Assembly (NCBI GenBank): GCA_964384675.1
Contig: CAYLNK010000131.1
Location: forward strand, 1-16,202
Source of the DNA: CAYLNK01 sp964384675
GTDB taxonomy: Bacteria; Acidobacteriota; Thermoanaerobaculia; UBA5066
Length of the DNA stretch: 16,202 nucleotides
Reading direction: 5' to 3'
Shown here piece by piece: positions 14,890 to 16,202 of this stretch (position 1 is the first letter of the stretch; every line of letters starts with the position of its first letter). Under the pieces are notes generated by a model that was not told the origin of the DNA, did not search any database, and was given only the letters and a program-made list of their open reading frames with translations. A program made the position numbers and the translations under genes.

Positions 14890-15633
14890 GTGCCTGTTCA
14901 CGGGAAGCGAGTCGCCGTCGTGATGCCGGCGTACAACGCCGAGCGGACCCTGCGGCGCTCCTTCGACGAGATCCCGCACGACTGGGTCGACGACGTCATC
15001 CTCGTCGACGATGGCTCCCGCGACGGCACCGTCGAGCTGGCCCGGAGCATCCCGGGGATCCACGTGGTCGTCCACCCGCACAACCGAGGCTACGGAGGCA
15101 ACCAGAAGACCTGCTATGCCACGGCCCTGGCCCGGGGGGCGGACATCTGCGTGATGGTCCATCCGGACCACCAGTACGACGCCTCGGTCCTCCCCCAGCT
15201 CGTGGAGCCGATCGCACTCGGAAACGTGGACGCGATGTTCGGGAGCCGTATGCTCGGCGGCCGCCCCATGGAGGGCGGCATGCCGAAATGGAAGTACCTC
15301 GCCAACATCTTCCTGACGGCCGCCGAGAACGCGACGTTCTACATGTACCTGACGGAGTACCACTCGGGCCTGCGGGCCTACTCGCGCCACTACCTCGAGA
15401 CCGTCTCGATGGAAGCCTTCTCCGACGACTTCGTTTTCGACACCGAGATCATCGCGGCGGGGATCTGGAAGGGGATGCGGATCCGCGAGGTGCCGATCGT
15501 CACCCGCTATTTCGACGAGGCCTCCCAGATCAGCTTCCGCCGCTCCTGCATCTACGGCTTCTCGATCCTCGCGACCATGGTCCGGTTCAAGCTCCACAAG
15601 TGGGGCCTCAGGAACGACCCGCTCTTCCGTTGA
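14890..15633 (+). CDS. GT2 glycosyltransferase, polyprenyl-phosphate sugar synthase-like
   Basis: A 247-residue single-domain GT2 enzyme. Motifs are VAVVMPAYNAERTL at the N-terminus, VILVDDGSRDGT (Asp40-Asp41), HNRGYGGNQKT, and VHPDHQYD (91-97) where the classical DxD lies, followed by GSRML. The region EYHSGLRAYSRHYLE corresponds to the DTQCGFK-type segment of DPM1. There are no C-terminal membrane helices, unlike GtrB-type enzymes. The likely reaction is transfer of a sugar from a nucleotide donor to polyprenyl phosphate on the inner face, supplying the neighbouring GT-C enzymes. GTG at 14890 gives a start right at the GT-A fold. It follows the STT3-like gene by 9 nt and its stop overlaps the TTG proposed for the next gene. 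Confidence 0.88.
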   Translation: MPVHGKRVAVVMPAYNAERTLRRSFDEIPHDWVDDVILVDDGSRDGTVELARSIPGIHVVVHPHNRGYGGNQKTCYATALARGADICVMVHPDHQYDASVLPQLVEPIALGNVDAMFGSRMLGGRPMEGGMPKWKYLANIFLTAAENATFYMYLTEYHSGLRAYSRHYLETVSMEAFSDDFVFDTEIIAAGIWKGMRIREVPIVTRYFDEASQISFRRSCIYGFSILATMVRFKLHKWGLRNDPLFR

Positions 15634-16202
15634 GCGCCGCCGGGGATCCGGCCCCGGACCGGAGCGGCCGCTGGATCGTTCTCGCCGCCGCGGCCGCGCT
15701 GGGGCTCGGGGTCGCCGCCTCGAACCTCGACCTGATCTCCGGCTCCGCCACGCCGTACTACCGGGACATCGGGACCACGCACCGGCCGGCGGGCGCGCTG
15801 GCGGCGCGGCTCGGCGCGGCGTCGCTCGACCCGTACGCCTCCTTCGGCCAGGCCTTCCTGGGGAACCCGAACCTCGTCCTCGCCTATCCGTTCCCGCGCG
15901 CCCCCCGCTTCCTCGGCCTCCACTTCCTGCTCCACCTCGGGATCGGGCTCGCCGGGGCCTTCGTCCTGATCCGCCAGCTGGTGCGGAGCCCGGAGGCCGC
16001 CTGGGTCGGGGCGCTCTCCTGGGGGCTCTCGGGGGTGGTCCTGTCGTCGGCGGCGTTCCTCAACGCGACCACGACCCTCGCCTGGATCCCGTGGCTGCTC
16101 GCGGCCGTCCTCGCGGGGCGGGACCGCGAGAAGCGTCTCCTGGCGCTCCCGGGCGCGGCGGCGGCGAGCGCGCTGGCCGTTCTCGGCGGCGAGCCCGCCC
16201 TG
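15630..16202 (+). CDS. YfhO-like multi-spanning membrane protein, N-terminal part (runs off right edge)
   Basis: An open frame of 191 codons reaches the right end without a stop. It has a charged N-terminus, a first helix (about 15-31), then TPYYRDIGTTHRP with Asp46 in the first external loop, SLDPYASFGQAFLGNPNLVLAYPFPR, and further helices (LHFLLHLGIGLAGAFVLI; WVGALSWGLSGVVLSS; LAWIPWLLAAVLA). The order of features matches the YfhO-like protein at 9148-11484, so the two look like distant paralogues. TTG at 15630 overlaps the upstream stop (TTGA) and is the preferred start; GTG at 15600 is an alternative that overlaps the GT2 gene by 34 nt. The C-terminal domain lies outside the window. Confidence 0.75.
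   Translation, partial: MSAAGDPAPDRSGRWIVLAAAAALGLGVAASNLDLISGSATPYYRDIGTTHRPAGALAARLGAASLDPYASFGQAFLGNPNLVLAYPFPRAPRFLGLHFLLHLGIGLAGAFVLIRQLVRSPEAAWVGALSWGLSGVVLSSAAFLNATTTLAWIPWLLAAVLAGRDREKRLLALPGAAAASALAVLGGEPAL

Noticed and set aside
9148..15597. A 2149-codon open frame on the minus strand running through several genes
   Set aside because: Only 9148-11484 has the hydrophobic, YfhO-like composition of a real protein. Upstream of that it is Arg/Gly/Asp/Pro-rich shadow sequence antisense or out of frame to well-supported genes, a common effect of high GC.

Overview
The window is GC-rich (about 70%) and gene-dense, with many GTG or overlapping starts. A Hanks-type Ser/Thr kinase, tandem SPFH proteins and GT-C/YfhO-like surface enzymes suggest an uncultured Acidobacteriota-like or other deep-branching Gram-negative soil-type bacterium. 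This placement is weak; no rRNA or other marker gene is present. I saw no tRNA, rRNA, CRISPR array, transposase or phage gene.

Layout. (1) Positions 1-907, minus: N-terminal part of a Ser/Thr kinase cut by the window edge. It is divergent from (2) 947-3657, plus: a two-gene operon of a MoxR/AAA_5-type ATPase and a 610-residue protein with a TraB/PrgY-like N-terminal domain and a C-terminal half I cannot assign. (3) 3670-5861, minus: two translationally coupled SPFH (prohibitin/HflK-like) membrane proteins. (4) 5865-6026: a 162-nt intergenic element with a long imperfect terminal helix and internal hairpins. (5) 6023-7653, minus: a small set of genes made up of an ArsC-family selenoprotein (in-frame TGA at codon 13 followed by a SECIS-like hairpin), an exported 170-residue protein and a 234-residue membrane protein. 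(6) 7730-12902, minus: a surface-glycan/envelope operon of a GT2-methyltransferase fusion, a YfhO-like GT-C protein and a membrane-anchored M20 metallopeptidase. (7) 12961-16202, plus: an STT3-like membrane glycosyltransferase, a DPM1-like GT2 enzyme and a second YfhO-like protein cut by the right edge.

How the parts fit. The GT2 enzymes of regions 6 and 7 resemble polyprenyl-phosphate sugar synthases. The YfhO-like and STT3-like multi-spanning proteins resemble the GT-C enzymes that use such lipid-linked donors outside the cytoplasmic membrane. Together they look like a glycan or protein-glycosylation module built around a divergent promoter at 12903-12960. The SPFH pair probably forms a membrane scaffold.

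Two genome-scale signals stand out. First, five start codons have a TANNNT (-10-like) hexamer only 6-9 nt upstream and no ribosome binding site, suggesting frequent leaderless mRNAs. Second, conventional gene calling would start the selenoprotein at the internal GTG at 7590 and lose its redox centre.
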